Positions 27,329 through 37,863 of a DNA stretch of 64,000 bases are shown here, piece after piece. This stretch comes from Noviherbaspirillum galbum (GTDB taxonomy: Bacteria > Pseudomonadota > Gammaproteobacteria > Burkholderiales > Burkholderiaceae_D), in the NCBI RefSeq assembly GCF_010974945.1, contig NZ_JAAIVB010000012.1:248001-312000 (forward strand), read 5' to 3'. A program made the position numbers and the translations under genes. The first letter of the stretch is position 1, and each line of letters begins with the position of its first letter. The notes beneath the pieces are model-generated. The model made no database searches. It saw nothing but the letters and a program-made list of their open reading frames with translations, and had not been told where the DNA came from.

Positions 27329-28099
27329 TCAGCCGATCAGGTAGCCGCCGTCGACGTTGATGCAGGTGCCGGTGGTGTACGACGACGCCGCCGACGCGAG
27401 GTAGAGCACCGTGCCGGCCATTTCGTCGGGATGCGCGACGCGCCGCATCGGCACGCGCGGCATGAGACGATCCAGCACGGCCGGATTCTGCACCAGCGCC
27501 GAGGCAAACTTGGTGTCGGTGGCGCCTGGCAGCAAGGCGTTGACGCGCACGCCCTGCTGCGCGCATTCCTTGGCGAAGGCCTGCGTCATGGAAATGACCG
27601 CCGCCTTGGTGATCGAGTAGATGCCCTGCTTGTCGCCGGGAATGATGCCGTTGACGGAAGCCACGTTGATGATGCTGCCGCCGCCGTTCTTGGCCATGAG
27701 CTTCACGCCCATCACCGAGCTGAAGAAGTAGCCGCGGATGTTGACGTCCACGGTCTTCTGGAACGAGGACAGGTCGGTGTCGGCGATGTGTCCGAAATAG
27801 GGATTGGTCGCCGCGTTGTTGACCAGGATGTCGAGCTTGCCATGCCTGGCTTCGATCTCCTGGAAGGTGGCTTCGATCTGCGCCATCTCGCCGATGTGGC
27901 AAGCCATGGCCTCGGCCGAACCGCCGGCGTCGCGGATGGCGGCAACGACCGCCTCGCAGGCGTCGAGCTTGCGGCTCGATACGATGACGTGCGCGCCGTA
28001 GGCGGCGAGGGTCTTGGCGATGGATTCGCCGATGCCGCGGCTGGCGCCGGTGACGAGCGCCACCTTGCCGGTGAGATCGAAGAGCTTGTCGGGATTCAT
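27329..28099 (-). CDS. SDR family oxidoreductase
   Basis: Protein of 256 residues, a classical short-chain dehydrogenase: TGASRGIG at 17-24, NNAA, the catalytic Ser-Tyr-Lys set (VASVNG, YSITK) and an N/DGG-type end (NVDGGYLIG). Arg/Ser-rich SSRK after the second strand suggests NADP preference. ATG 28099 gives the usual family start; an upstream ATG at 28132 would overlap the preceding gene by 26 bases. It is probably a 3-hydroxyacyl or alcohol dehydrogenase within the acyl-CoA cluster, 8 bases from the end of the phosphatase gene. Confidence 0.93.
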   Translation of the reverse strand: MNPDKLFDLTGKVALVTGASRGIGESIAKTLAAYGAHVIVSSRKLDACEAVVAAIRDAGGSAEAMACHIGEMAQIEATFQEIEARHGKLDILVNNAATNPYFGHIADTDLSSFQKTVDVNIRGYFFSSVMGVKLMAKNGGGSIINVASVNGIIPGDKQGIYSITKAAVISMTQAFAKECAQQGVRVNALLPGATDTKFASALVQNPAVLDRLMPRVPMRRVAHPDEMAGTVLYLASAASSYTTGTCINVDGGYLIG

Positions 28100-28106
28100 G
28101 TCTGGC

Positions 28107-28814
28107 CTATCGGTAAGTGATGGAGTTCGCATCGCCCAGCCATTCGAGGTGGGCGTAGTTGTTGAGCGTGCTGAGGGTAACGTGGCCGGGGCGGTAAAGC
28201 AGCTTGGTGACGGCGCAATTGACGAGCGACCAGTTCAGTTCCGCCACCTGCCGGTCGCCGATGCCCAGCAGGTGCTGGCAGAGGGTGGCGATGGTGCCGC
28301 CGGAGGTGAAGACGATGATGTTCTGCGACTTGTCCGCGCCGTCGAGCAGGCGCTGCAAGGCCGCGACGCAGCGCTCGCGGAACACCGGCCACGGCTCGGC
28401 GTAATCGCCGTCATGCTCGCCGCTCATCCAGCGCGCCATGGCGACCTGGAAGATTTCCTGGAACGCATGCTTGGCCTTGGGATGAGAGGCGAGAAAGCGC
28501 TTCACCTCCTCCGGGTCCTCGAAGGGCGGATGGTGGCGCACCAGCACCTCGTGGTGGTTGTATTCATCGAAGCCGGGATCGGTGACCCAGTCGGTCTCGG
28601 CAATGCTGCTCTTGGGCAGCACCGAAAAGCAGGCATCGGCGGTCTGGCGGTGGCGGCGCAGGGCGCCGGTGACGACGCGGTCGAAGCGCTGCTTCGCGTT
28701 GGCGAACCATTCGCCGAGCAGGCGGGCCTGGGCGGCGCCGAGGTCGGAAAGCTGGTCATAGTTGGCGCTGCCGAAGGAGGCTTGGCCGTGGCGCACCAGG
28801 TAAATCTGTCCCAT
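28107..28814 (-). CDS. Histidine phosphatase family protein
   Basis: Protein of 235 residues with the N-terminal catalytic motif LVRHGQASFG and a later VFTSGGTIA segment carrying the second part of the phosphate pocket. It falls in the phosphoglycerate-mutase-like superfamily, but the specific substrate is unknown. It is the first gene of the cluster running into SDR and acyl-CoA dehydrogenase genes, and is divergent from lysR. In beta-proteobacteria this type of gene recurs in the same neighbourhood (general knowledge, not checked here). Confidence 0.9.
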   Translation of the reverse strand: MGQIYLVRHGQASFGSANYDQLSDLGAAQARLLGEWFANAKQRFDRVVTGALRRHRQTADACFSVLPKSSIAETDWVTDPGFDEYNHHEVLVRHHPPFEDPEEVKRFLASHPKAKHAFQEIFQVAMARWMSGEHDGDYAEPWPVFRERCVAALQRLLDGADKSQNIIVFTSGGTIATLCQHLLGIGDRQVAELNWSLVNCAVTKLLYRPGHVTLSTLNNYAHLEWLGDANSITYR

Positions 28815-28917
28815 GTCGAGGTATCCGGTAAGGCAGGTGATTGGAGATTTGCGTACAGCATATCGCCTGGTCTAAAATCGATCAAATGAATAGTTCGAAT
28901 CACATTTCATTAATTCC

Positions 28918-29904
28918 ATGCATCTTTCCCGCATCGACCTGAACCTGTTCACCGTCTTCGACGCTATCTATTCCGAAGGCAGCGTGACCCGCGCGAGCCA
29001 GAAACTGAACCTGACCCAGCCCGCCATCAGCCACGCCCTGTCGCGCCTGCGGCAGCTGTTCGACGATCCGCTGTTCGTGCGGCAAGGCCATGCGATGGTA
29101 TCGACGCCGCTGGCGCGCAGCCTGATCGAGCCGGTGCGGCGTTCGCTGCGCGGACTGGAACTGACCTTGCACGGACTCGACCGCTTCGACCCGGCCAGCA
29201 GCGACCGCGGCTTCAACCTGGCGCTGCGGGACGTGCTGGAGGCCACCATCCTGCCGCCGCTGCTGAACCGCGTGCGCGGCAACGCGCCCATGGTCGGCAT
29301 CGCCGCCAGCCATGTCGAGCGGCGCGAACTGGAAAGCGAACTTGCGGCCGGCACGCTCGATGCCGCCATCGACGTGCTGCTGCCCTTGTCCAAGGACATC
29401 CTGCATACGAGGATCTACCAGGATACGACGGTGGTGGTTGTGCGCCGGGATCACCCGGCGATCCGCGGCCGCCTGGACCTCGACACCTACCTGGCGCAGG
29501 ACCACATCCTGGCAAGCTCGCGCCGGCGCGGCCCGGGACTGGAGGATTTCGAGCTCAGCCGCCTCGGTCTCGAACGCCGCATACGGCTTCGTTGCCAGCA
29601 TTATTTCGCCGCCTGCCGGGTGGTCAGCGAATCCGACCTCGTCCTCACCATGCCGGGACGATATGCCCATATCGCCAACGAACAGTTCGGCAACCAGATC
29701 CTGCCCTTCCCCATGGAAGTCCCGCCTTTCGACGTATTCCTCTACTGGCATGCCAACGTCGACAACGACGCGGCGAACAGGTGGATACGCGAGCAGGTGA
29801 TCGAGTCGGTGCGGCAGCATCCGGCGGTGGCCGGCGTGCGGCGCGTCAAAAAAGCTGCGGGTGGAAAGGCAGCAAGCGGACGGGGGCAGGCAGGTTCGGA
29901 CTAG
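28918..29904 (+). CDS. LysR family transcriptional regulator
   Basis: Protein of 328 residues. The N-terminal winged helix includes SVTRASQKLNLTQPAISHALSRLRQLFDDPLFVR, and a periplasmic-binding-like effector domain spans about 90-300. The C-terminal 25 residues are basic and low-complexity. It is divergent from the phosphatase-SDR-acyl-CoA dehydrogenase cluster across a 103-base gap that is AT-rich near lysR and holds a TAAAAT at 28873-28878, so it probably controls that cluster and itself. The effector is unknown. Confidence 0.93.
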   Translation: MHLSRIDLNLFTVFDAIYSEGSVTRASQKLNLTQPAISHALSRLRQLFDDPLFVRQGHAMVSTPLARSLIEPVRRSLRGLELTLHGLDRFDPASSDRGFNLALRDVLEATILPPLLNRVRGNAPMVGIAASHVERRELESELAAGTLDAAIDVLLPLSKDILHTRIYQDTTVVVVRRDHPAIRGRLDLDTYLAQDHILASSRRRGPGLEDFELSRLGLERRIRLRCQHYFAACRVVSESDLVLTMPGRYAHIANEQFGNQILPFPMEVPPFDVFLYWHANVDNDAANRWIREQVIESVRQHPAVAGVRRVKKAAGGKAASGRGQAGSD

Positions 29905-29962
29905 TTCTCGCCTTCGGCGTCGTGTTCGTTTGCGCAGGAATGACAGAGTCAGCCAATCCCGC

Positions 29963-31510
29963 CTAGACCGACACCGACCGATACCCAACCCGGAACCCGC
30001 CCCAATGCCGGCCATTCACGTATATCGGCACCGACATGTCATGCATGACTTCACCGGTATCTCGCTTGTAGGTCTGCAGCAGGAAGGGCTTGGTATTCGC
30101 GCCGCAGCGCGTGCCGGTGCGGTCGCTGAAGATGCGCTTGGTGCGGTTGTTGACGAGGTCGACCTCGTAGTTGCCGGTGAGCGGCTGGGAAAATTTGCGA
30201 TTGTGCGTCGGGAAGTAACCCTTGTCGTCGACCGCGCCGGCGTAGACCAGCTGGGGCATGGACTCGAGCAGCTTCTCCTGGATGGCGGGCAGGACGCGAT
30301 CGGTGAAGCTGTCGAAGGCGGTGGTGTGCTTCTGCGGATTGGTGTGGGGGACCGGCCGGTAGGTGCGGTCGAACAGGGCCGCATCGGTGATCTGTCCGCC
30401 GGCGATCGCCTGCTCGAAGACCTTGCCGACCTCCTTCGCCGCCTGCGTCGCGGCCTCCAGGATGGCGTCGTGGGAAGTGGCCGACTGGGATTGCGCCGCC
30501 ACGTCGAACAGGGTTTCCGCGCGCTCGGTGAGCATGATCGCCGAACTGGCGGCAAGCGGCAGCTCGCTCTCGGTCTCGCGCAAGCCGTCGCTGATGGCCG
30601 AGATGGCGGAGGCGATCTGGCTGGTGGTGTCGACGTGCTCGCGCGAGGCGGCGGCGATCATTTCGATCTCCTTCTGCGACACGCCGGCCGACTGCTCGAT
30701 GCTGGTCAGCAGCCGGTGCACGCGCTCCACGTTCTGCGCGGCTTCGGCCACGCGCGCGGTCAGCGCCGACATGCCCGCGCCGGCGCGCTCGGATTCTTCA
30801 TTGATCTCCCGCACCATCGCGCCGATGTCGTCGGTCGCGACCTTGGTGCGCTGGGCAAGCTGCCGGACCTCCCCGGCCACGACCGCGAAGCCGCGCCCAT
30901 GCTCGCCGGCGCGTGCCGCCTCGATCGCCGCGTTGAGCGCCAGGAGGTTGGTGCGTGCCGCGATCTCATTGATGACCTCGGTGATGCCATGGATGCGGCG
31001 CGCCCTCTCCCGCAGGTCCGTCATCTTCGCCATGGCCTGGCGGGCATCCTCGCTGGCATCCTTGATCTGCCGGAGGCCCTGGTCGGCTTCCGTCTTGCCG
31101 GCCACGCTCTCGCTGCGCACGTTGGCGGCGATCTGGGACGCACGCTCGGCATTGGCGGCGATCTGCGCCGTGGTCTGCGCCGTCTGCTGCGACTTTCCCG
31201 CGATCTCGTCGGTGATGCGCGTGTCGTCGTCGATTTTCTTCTTGATGGAATCGATGAAATACGAGGTTTCCGCCGAACCGATCATCAGGGCGTCGATTTC
31301 GTTGCCGATGCGGCGGGAAAACTGATCGCCCGCGCTCTCCTTGCGCCCCGCGGTCAGCCGGTGGGCCAGGACGGCCAGCGCTGCCGCCAGCGCCGCCAGC
31401 CAAAGCGCGTTCATGGACGGCAGGAGCCACTGCGCGCAGGCGGCGGACAGGACGCCGGCGGCCGTGCAGGCAAGCGCGCGCAGCATGGCGCGGAAGATGC
31501 GAAGTGTCAT
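29963..31510 (-). CDS. Methyl-accepting chemotaxis protein with C-terminal sensory domain
   Basis: Protein of 515 residues from ATG 31510 (AAGGGGAGAAAC upstream). Two close hydrophobic helices (about 10-50) leave almost no periplasmic loop. The MA signalling domain follows, with [32 protein letters not shown] at its tip. The last 160 residues form a separate domain after the MA domain with the motifs [23 protein letters not shown] and [13 protein letters not shown], resembling a Cache/PAS-like ligand-binding fold placed in the cytoplasm. This suggests sensing of an internal or freely diffusing signal such as redox or a metabolite (inference). Confidence 0.92.
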   Translation of the reverse strand: MTLRIFRAMLRALACTAAGVLSAACAQWLLPSMNALWLAALAAALAVLAHRLTAGRKESAGDQFSRRIGNEIDALMIGSAETSYFIDSIKKKIDDDTRITDEIAGKSQQTAQTTAQIAANAERASQIAANVRSESVAGKTEADQGLRQIKDASEDARQAMAKMTDLRERARRIHGITEVINEIAARTNLLALNAAIEAARAGEHGRGFAVVAGEVRQLAQRTKVATDDIGAMVREINEESERAGAGMSALTARVAEAAQNVERVHRLLTSIEQSAGVSQKEIEMIAAASREHVDTTSQIASAISAISDGLRETESELPLAASSAIMLTERAETLFDVAAQSQSATSHDAILEAATQAAKEVGKVFEQAIAGGQITDAALFDRTYRPVPHTNPQKHTTAFDSFTDRVLPAIQEKLLESMPQLVYAGAVDDKGYFPTHNRKFSQPLTGNYEVDLVNNRTKRIFSDRTGTRCGANTKPFLLQTYKRDTGEVMHDMSVPIYVNGRHWGGFRVGYRSVSV

Positions 31511-31744
31511 GTTTCTCCCCTTGCGCGGGCGCGTCGACCGGCGCCATTGCCGGTCCGCTCCGCCGTTGTCACGTGACTCGTGCATGCCGCTGCCGTTTCG
31601 CACGCGAACATGGCCGAAGCATGCGCAGCTTTCTTTACACAGGACTTACAAAGTGTCCATGAAAGCCGCCGGCATGGCGATGCCGTTCCGGCAAGCTTGC
31701 CGGGAATGAGACAGCCGCGGCCGCGCAGGCCGAAGAAAACCGCG

Positions 31745-33136
31745 TCAGCGCGGCCCCGTCATGTCTTCCGGCCTCACCCAGCGGTCGAAATCTTCCTCGC
31801 TCACGTAGCCATAGGCGAGCGCCGCCTGCTTGAGCGTGGTGCCTTCCTTGTGGGCGCGCTTGGCGATCTGCGCCGCCTTGTCGTAGCCGATGTGCGGCGC
31901 GAGCGCGGTCACGAGCATCAGCGAGCGTTCCATGAGTTCGGCGATGCGGCCGGTGTTCGGCTCGATGCCGCGCGCGCAATGTTCGTCGAAGCTGCGGACG
32001 CCGTCCGCCAGCAGGCGCACGCTCTGCAGGAAGTTGTGGGCGATGAGCGGCTTGAAGACGTTCAGCTCGAAATTGCCGCTGGCGCCGCCGACGTTGATGG
32101 CGACGTCGTTGCCGAAGACCTGGCAGCACAGCATGGTGAGCGCCTCGCACTGCGTCGGATTGACCTTGCCGGGCATGATGGAGCTGCCGGGCTCGTTTTC
32201 CGGGATGCTGATTTCGCCCAGCCCGGAACGCGGCCCGGAAGCCAGCCAGCGGACGTCGTTGGCGATCTTCATGAGCGCCACGGCAGCGGTCTTGAGCGCC
32301 CCGTGCGCGGCCACCATGACGTCATGCGTGGCCAGGGCGAAGAACTTGTTCGGCGCGCTGCGGAAAGGCAGGCCGCTCTCGCGCTCCAGCTCCGCCGCCA
32401 CCAGCCGGCCGAAGTCGGGGTGCGCATTGAGGCCGGTGCCGACCGCCGTGCCGCCCACCGCCAGTTCGCAGAGCGTGGGCAGCGTCTGGCGCACCAGTCC
32501 GGCCACATGGTCGAGCTGGGCGACGTAGCCCGAGAATTCCTGGCCGAGCGTGAGCGGGGTGGCGTCCTGCAGGTGGGTGCGGCCGATCTTGACGATGCCG
32601 GCGAACGCGTCCGCCTTGGCGGCGAGCGTGCCGCGCAGCGCTTCGAGCGCGGGCAGCAGGTGGCGCTCGACCACGGTGGCGGCGGCCACGTGCATCGCCG
32701 TGGGGAAGATGTCGTTGGAAGACTGGCTGCGGTTGACGTCGTCGTTGGGATGGATGGACCGTCCTTCGCCCCGGGTGCCGCCGAGCAGCTCGCTGGCGCG
32801 GTTGGCGAGCACCTCGTTCATGTTCATGTTGCTCTGGGTGCCCGAGCCGGTCTGCCAGACCGAGAGCGGGAATTCGCCGGCATGCTGGCCCGCGATGACT
32901 TCCTCGGCGGCTCGCACGATGGCGAAGGCTTTCTTGTCGTCGAGGGTGCCGAGTTCACGGTTGGCGAGCGCGCAGGCGCGCTTCACCCGCGCCAGCGCAT
33001 CGACCAGCTCGGCCGGCATGCGTTCGGTGGAAATATGGAAGTGGTGCAGCGAGCGCTGCGTCTGCGCGCCCCACAGGCGGTCGGCGGGAACGTCGATCGG
33101 GCCGAAGGTGTCGTGTTCGGTGCGTGAGCCTGCCAT
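31745..33136 (-). CDS. fumC: Class II fumarate hydratase
   Basis: Protein of 463 residues, the usual length of iron-independent fumarase C. Signatures include [12 protein letters not shown], the [14 protein letters not shown] active-site segment, [17 protein letters not shown] with the catalytic region, and the family signature [13 protein letters not shown]. It catalyses reversible hydration of fumarate to malate in the TCA cycle, and is oxidant-resistant compared with class I enzymes. It is monocistronic as far as can be seen, with 234 bases to the downstream chemoreceptor gene. Confidence 0.97.
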   Translation of the reverse strand: MAGSRTEHDTFGPIDVPADRLWGAQTQRSLHHFHISTERMPAELVDALARVKRACALANRELGTLDDKKAFAIVRAAEEVIAGQHAGEFPLSVWQTGSGTQSNMNMNEVLANRASELLGGTRGEGRSIHPNDDVNRSQSSNDIFPTAMHVAAATVVERHLLPALEALRGTLAAKADAFAGIVKIGRTHLQDATPLTLGQEFSGYVAQLDHVAGLVRQTLPTLCELAVGGTAVGTGLNAHPDFGRLVAAELERESGLPFRSAPNKFFALATHDVMVAAHGALKTAAVALMKIANDVRWLASGPRSGLGEISIPENEPGSSIMPGKVNPTQCEALTMLCCQVFGNDVAINVGGASGNFELNVFKPLIAHNFLQSVRLLADGVRSFDEHCARGIEPNTGRIAELMERSLMLVTALAPHIGYDKAAQIAKRAHKEGTTLKQAALAYGYVSEEDFDRWVRPEDMTGPR

Positions 33137-33210
33137 GGCATCGTCTCCACAAATCTGGATTCGATTGCATCATGAACAAGTCGTTCATGTGTTGCTTGCC
33201 GTCAATGATT

Positions 33211-33864
33211 TTATCTTGCAGGATTGCGGTCGAGGATGTAGAGGGCGAGGACGAGCCCGATGCTCGCCAGCACCAGCAGACCGGGGCCGAACAGCCAGAA
33301 GACCAGCGGCACCGTCGTGAAGTAGGCGCGCATACCCACGCTGTAGCACTTGCCCGCGCGATTCAGGCGCGCTGCCACGCGCTCGGGCGCAAGCTGCCCG
33401 TTCGCCTCGGCGGCGGGAATGCTGATCATGAAGACCACGTGGTTGAGGATGCGCACGGTCATGGCGAAGGCGAAGAACGCCACGATGAGCACTGTCAGCA
33501 GGCAGACCACCTTGGTGACCCACCAGGCCGGCGCCGGTCCTGCGGCGCCGTCGAACACATGCCAGGTGTGCGACAGGTTTTCCGCCTGTCCCGACAGGGT
33601 CAGCGTGCCGATGATGAGCAGTACCGCCGACGAGGCCTTGAAGGTGGCTGCCATGACGTAGTTGCGCAGCGCCTGCACCGCCATGATGTCCTTGCTGCTG
33701 TTCCTCATCACCTCCGCGACCCAGACCTGGCGCGCGCGCTGGTTGATGGCGTGGATGGTGTAGTCGGGATCGCGGCGCACCTGGCGCACCAGGAAGGCGT
33801 AGTACCCTGCCAGCAAGGCAAGGCTGAAGGCGACGGCAAGCAGTTCTTGCGCCAGCTCGGACAT
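33211..33864 (-). CDS. DUF599 family membrane protein
   Basis: Protein of 217 residues with about four hydrophobic segments (7-25, 75-92, 115-137, 187-210) and the DUF599 pattern RRDPDYTIHAINQRARQVWV after the first helix. Inner-membrane location is expected; function unknown. The stop lies 74 bases before the fumC start on the same strand. Confidence 0.88.
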   Translation of the reverse strand: MSELAQELLAVAFSLALLAGYYAFLVRQVRRDPDYTIHAINQRARQVWVAEVMRNSSKDIMAVQALRNYVMAATFKASSAVLLIIGTLTLSGQAENLSHTWHVFDGAAGPAPAWWVTKVVCLLTVLIVAFFAFAMTVRILNHVVFMISIPAAEANGQLAPERVAARLNRAGKCYSVGMRAYFTTVPLVFWLFGPGLLVLASIGLVLALYILDRNPAR

Positions 33865-33942
33865 GGCGGCTCCTGGATGTCGGGGAATCAGGCGAGGGTC
33901 ATCGACGGGGTCCGGAGGGACGGCTGCCGGATGGTCGCGCCA

Positions 33943-36900
33943 TCATACCGCCTCCGGCTGCCCCGCTGCCAGGCGCATCGCCGCATGGTGGCGGAACGCA
34001 TCCCGCAGGTGGGCGCAGAGCTTGCTGCGGTCGATCGGCTTGGTCAGGTAGCGGAAGACCTGGCCTTGGTTGACGGCGTCGATCACGGTGTCGCCGCCCG
34101 ATTCCCCGGAGAGAATGAGGCGCACCACGTCCGGATAGAGGATCTTTACCCGGTTCAGCAACTCGCTGCCGTTCATGCCACCCATCAGCTGGTCCGACAC
34201 GATGACGTGCACCTCGTTCCGCGCCAGCTGGTCAAGCGCCTCGTGGGCCGACTCGGCAACCAGCACCTCGTATGCCTCCAGCTCGAGCACTTCCTTGAGC
34301 AGGACGAGCATGTCGACATCGTCGTCGACCAGCAGCACCGTCCTGCCGCTCACTGCCGGCAAGGCGGGCGCACGCTCCTTGCGCTGCGTCAGCATGTGGG
34401 CCACCTCGGGCGCGGGAACGGGCCGGCTGAAGTAATAGCCCTGCATGTAGTCGCAGCCGTGGCGCCGCAGGTAGGCAAGCTGCGCCTCGGTTTCCACGCC
34501 TTCTGCGATGACGTCGAGGCGCAGGCTGTGCGCCAGGGAAATGATGGACGTGACGATGGCGGCGTCGTCCGGGTCGACGGTGATGTCGCGCACGAAGGAC
34601 TGGTCGATCTTCAGCAGGTCGATCGGGAAGCGCTTCAGGTAGGCAAGGCTGGAATAGCCGGTGCCGAAGTCATCGATGGACAGCTGCACGCCCAGCGTCT
34701 TGAGCTTGCGCAGCAGCAGCGCGGCGTGCTCGACGTCGGCCATCATCATGCTTTCGGTCAGCTCGAGTTCCAGCAGGTGCGGCGGTAGCCCGGTTTCCTG
34801 GAGGATGTCGAAGATCGTGGTGGCGAGGTCCTGCTGGTAGAACTGGCGGGCGGACAGGTTGACCGCGACCCGCACCTCGCCATAGCCCTCGCGCTGCCAT
34901 GCCATGCTTTGCCGGCACGCGGTCCGCATGACCCAGGCGCCGATCGGCACGATCAGGCCCATTTCCTCGGCAATCTGGATGAAGCGCGCCGGCGACACCA
35001 GGCCGAGGGTCGGATGCTGCCAGCGGATCAGGGCTTCCACGCCGACCACCTGGTTGTTGTCGACGCTGACCTGGGGCTGGTAATGCAGCACGAACTCGCC
35101 GCGCTCGACGGCGTTGCGCAGGTCGCCCTCGAGGCGCAGCCTTTCCATGGCGCGCTCGTTCATGCTGGACGTGTAGAACTGGAAATTGTTGCGCCCGGTT
35201 TCCTTGGCCCGGTACATCGCGATGCCGGCGTACTTGATCAGGGCTTCGGGTTCGACGCTGTCACCGGGGCAGACGGCGACGCCCACGCTGCTGCCGATGA
35301 CGAACTCATAGCCTTCGATCACCGTCGGCCCGGCGATGGCGTCCATGATGCGCTGGATGGTGGCCGGCACCAGCTTGTTGTCGGAACGTTCGGGAAGGAT
35401 CATCACGAACTCGTCGGCCGACAGGCGGGCCACGGTATCGGTTTCGCGCACCGCATCCTGCATCCGCTGTGCCATCGTCTTGAGCAGCTGGTCGCCCGCC
35501 TTGTGGCCCAGGGTGTCGTTGATGAACTTGAAGCGGTCGAGGTTGATGAACAGCAGCCAGACCGGCTGGCCGTAGCGCTGGCTGAAGGCGGTCGCCTGCG
35601 CGAGGCGGTCGCGCAGCAGGTTGCGGTTGGCCAGGCCGGTGAGCGTGTCGCGGTTGGCCTGGAACTCGAGCTCCGCCTGGTAGCGCTTGGTGGCCGAAAT
35701 GTCCATCAGCGAGACGACGAAGTGGCTGGGATTCCCGGTCTCGTCGCGCACCGGAGCAACGTGGATGTGGCTCCAGAACTGGTCGCCGCTCTTGGTGTAG
35801 GTCCGCAGGATGGCATGCGAGTCGCGCAGTTCGCGCACCGCCGCCCGCAATTCGGTGAGCTCCGGCTGGTCGTGGTCGTCGCCCCACAGCATGTTCATGC
35901 TGCGGCCGATGGTGTCGGCCGGCCCGTAGCCGGTGATGCGTTCGAAGGCGGGGTTGACGTATTCGATCGGGAACAGCGGCGCTTCGGCGCTGGTCAGGAT
36001 GACGGCGTTCGGACTGGCTTCGATGGCGCGGTGCCGCAATTGCAGGCCCTCTTCCGCACGCTTGCGGGCCGCGATGTCGTCGATGAGCATGGCGTTCGCC
36101 TCGCTCAGCTGCGCGGTGCGCTGCTCTACCAGGTCCTGGACCTGGCGCGAACGCCGCGCGATGGCGTGCAGGTAGGCGGCGAGCAGGATGCTGATCAGGA
36201 TGCCGCCGGCGAGCGCATAGCTGGAACCACGGGTCTTGACCGGGATGGCCAGGTGGTCTTCGCCGACCTGGATGGTCCACCGTCTTCCGGCGACGTCGAA
36301 CTGGTGCGTCAGCAGCTGGGGCTTCCTGGCCAGCAGCTGCAGCCATTCCGCGCCCGGCGAGGCCGCCGGGCTGGCCGGACGGCTGCCCGACCGGAAGGCC
36401 AGCGCGTCTTCGTCCGGCTTGTCCGCGGCGTAGACATGCATCGTGATGGAAGGGTCGTCGAGCAGTTCGTTCTGCGCGAGGATCTTGTTGATCAGGCCGG
36501 ACGCGTTAAACACGGCTGCCGTGTCGCCGACCATCGCCGCGCGCCGCTGCTCGACGGTGTCGAGCGGCATGCCGGCGCGGTAGACCGGCATCACTACCAG
36601 GAAGCCGCGCACCCGTCCGCCGCCCTGAACCAGGGTGAGCAGCCGGGTCGCGGCCGCTTCGCCGCTGTCGGTGGCGCTGCGGACCGTTTCCATGAGGGTG
36701 GCATTGTTGAAGACGTCGAGACCCAGCGCCGCCTCGTTGCCCGGCAAGGGTTCGATGTAGTCGACCACGTAATGCCGTGGCCGCGCCGGCGCGGGATTCA
36801 GGGTATCTCCGGACATTTCCATCATCCGGGCCGCCGGGATCAGGCGCTGCAGTTCCTGCTCGTAGGCGGCGCGCTGCTCTTCCGGGATATAGCGGTGAAA

Positions 36901-37206
36901 GTTGAATGCCTGGATGTAGGAATGCCGCTTGACCAGGGGCAGCGTGAATTCGTGGAATTGCTCTCGAGAAATGGGCTGGACGGTGTAGAAAAGCTTGTTC
37001 AGGATCTTGACGACCTGCACGGTGTCATCGAGCTGCTGCTGGACGACGCGGATCCGGGTCTCGGCGCGCTGGCGGAATTCGAAGTTCAGCCGGTCCTGCT
37101 CCAGGCTGCGCAGCCCCAGGAACACAACGGTCGTCGCAACCATGCCGCTTGCCAATGCCATCACGGCGGACAGGGAGAGAAAAAGTGGCGATCGGCGGTG
37201 ATTCAT
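33943..37206 (-). CDS. CHASE-PAS-GGDEF-EAL-REC protein, degenerate GGDEF
   Basis: About 1087 residues from ATG 37206. Domain order: TM1, a CHASE periplasmic sensor, TM2 (about 330-350), PAS/PAC, GGDEF, EAL, and a C-terminal receiver. The GGDEF site reads SADEF (596-600), so cyclase activity is unlikely. The EAL motif begins at residue 724, with LELELTES and DDFGTGYS segments intact, which predicts c-di-GMP phosphodiesterase activity. The receiver has an acidic DDDVD pocket, a phospho-acceptor aspartate near 1005 (VSDQLMGGM) and RYLTKP, so a separate histidine kinase may modulate it. The position of REC at the C-terminus is unusual. An ATG at 37245 is an alternative start. Confidence 0.92.
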   Translation of the reverse strand: MNHRRSPLFLSLSAVMALASGMVATTVVFLGLRSLEQDRLNFEFRQRAETRIRVVQQQLDDTVQVVKILNKLFYTVQPISREQFHEFTLPLVKRHSYIQAFNFHRYIPEEQRAAYEQELQRLIPAARMMEMSGDTLNPAPARPRHYVVDYIEPLPGNEAALGLDVFNNATLMETVRSATDSGEAAATRLLTLVQGGGRVRGFLVVMPVYRAGMPLDTVEQRRAAMVGDTAAVFNASGLINKILAQNELLDDPSITMHVYAADKPDEDALAFRSGSRPASPAASPGAEWLQLLARKPQLLTHQFDVAGRRWTIQVGEDHLAIPVKTRGSSYALAGGILISILLAAYLHAIARRSRQVQDLVEQRTAQLSEANAMLIDDIAARKRAEEGLQLRHRAIEASPNAVILTSAEAPLFPIEYVNPAFERITGYGPADTIGRSMNMLWGDDHDQPELTELRAAVRELRDSHAILRTYTKSGDQFWSHIHVAPVRDETGNPSHFVVSLMDISATKRYQAELEFQANRDTLTGLANRNLLRDRLAQATAFSQRYGQPVWLLFINLDRFKFINDTLGHKAGDQLLKTMAQRMQDAVRETDTVARLSADEFVMILPERSDNKLVPATIQRIMDAIAGPTVIEGYEFVIGSSVGVAVCPGDSVEPEALIKYAGIAMYRAKETGRNNFQFYTSSMNERAMERLRLEGDLRNAVERGEFVLHYQPQVSVDNNQVVGVEALIRWQHPTLGLVSPARFIQIAEEMGLIVPIGAWVMRTACRQSMAWQREGYGEVRVAVNLSARQFYQQDLATTIFDILQETGLPPHLLELELTESMMMADVEHAALLLRKLKTLGVQLSIDDFGTGYSSLAYLKRFPIDLLKIDQSFVRDITVDPDDAAIVTSIISLAHSLRLDVIAEGVETEAQLAYLRRHGCDYMQGYYFSRPVPAPEVAHMLTQRKERAPALPAVSGRTVLLVDDDVDMLVLLKEVLELEAYEVLVAESAHEALDQLARNEVHVIVSDQLMGGMNGSELLNRVKILYPDVVRLILSGESGGDTVIDAVNQGQVFRYLTKPIDRSKLCAHLRDAFRHHAAMRLAAGQPEAV

Positions 37207-37371
37207 TGGACTCTCGAGGCATCGGGACGCGCGGGCAGGATGCACCCTGTCACGACGAATGGTCCTAAGAGTAACGGATTTATTGCCGTGGGAAAAGCTC
37301 GATCGATTCTTCGGCGCCAGGATGTGGATGCGGGAACCACACTGCGGCTTTTCGGCCGGACGGTGCCGGGC

Positions 37372-37716
37372 TCAATCCTTCTTGGCGGGCGGTTCTGGAA
37401 GCAGGCAGGCGTCGACGATCTGCAGGTCGTTGTCCTTGGCGAAGTTGAGGACGAAATGGTAGGCGAGCGGCTCGAGATCCCGCAGTTCCTCGCTGACGAT
37501 CACCGATTTCACCCCGCCGAGCACCGTTGGCCTGACGTAGGGCGAGTACTGGAGATGGGCATGGCGGCCGCCGCTGCCCTCGGGACGGAAGCAGGACATC
37601 ACGCCGCACAGGCGCTCCGCCCAGTCGCTGGGACGGAACTGGCGGCCGTCGCTGGTCAATCCCTGGATGAAGAATTCCTTGGCGGGCGGTTTGCGATCGG
37701 AGGTGGAATCGGCCAT
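37372..37716 (-). CDS. DUF3579 family protein
   Basis: Protein of 114 residues with the conserved core FIQGLTSDGRQFRPSDWAERLCGVMS followed by HLQYSPYVRP, characteristic of DUF3579, a family largely confined to beta-proteobacteria. It is small, soluble and of unknown function. A good promoter candidate lies 150 bases upstream. Confidence 0.9.
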   Translation of the reverse strand: MADSTSDRKPPAKEFFIQGLTSDGRQFRPSDWAERLCGVMSCFRPEGSGGRHAHLQYSPYVRPTVLGGVKSVIVSEELRDLEPLAYHFVLNFAKDNDLQIVDACLLPEPPAKKD

Positions 37717-37863
37717 GTGTCGGCTTGCCTATCTAGCGGTTGCTGCTCCCGTCATGCGCCTTGGTGGGGCGAACGACACCGGTGTACGGGATGAATCGGG
37801 TTCATTCCGTCACACTGTTGCTGGCCGCTATTATGCAGCGCCAAGCTTTCAGTATTCTTGCAT

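Noticed and set aside
34909-37794. 961-codon open frame antisense to the CHASE-GGDEF-EAL gene
   Set aside because: Shadow frame; the minus strand encodes complete EAL and receiver motifs.
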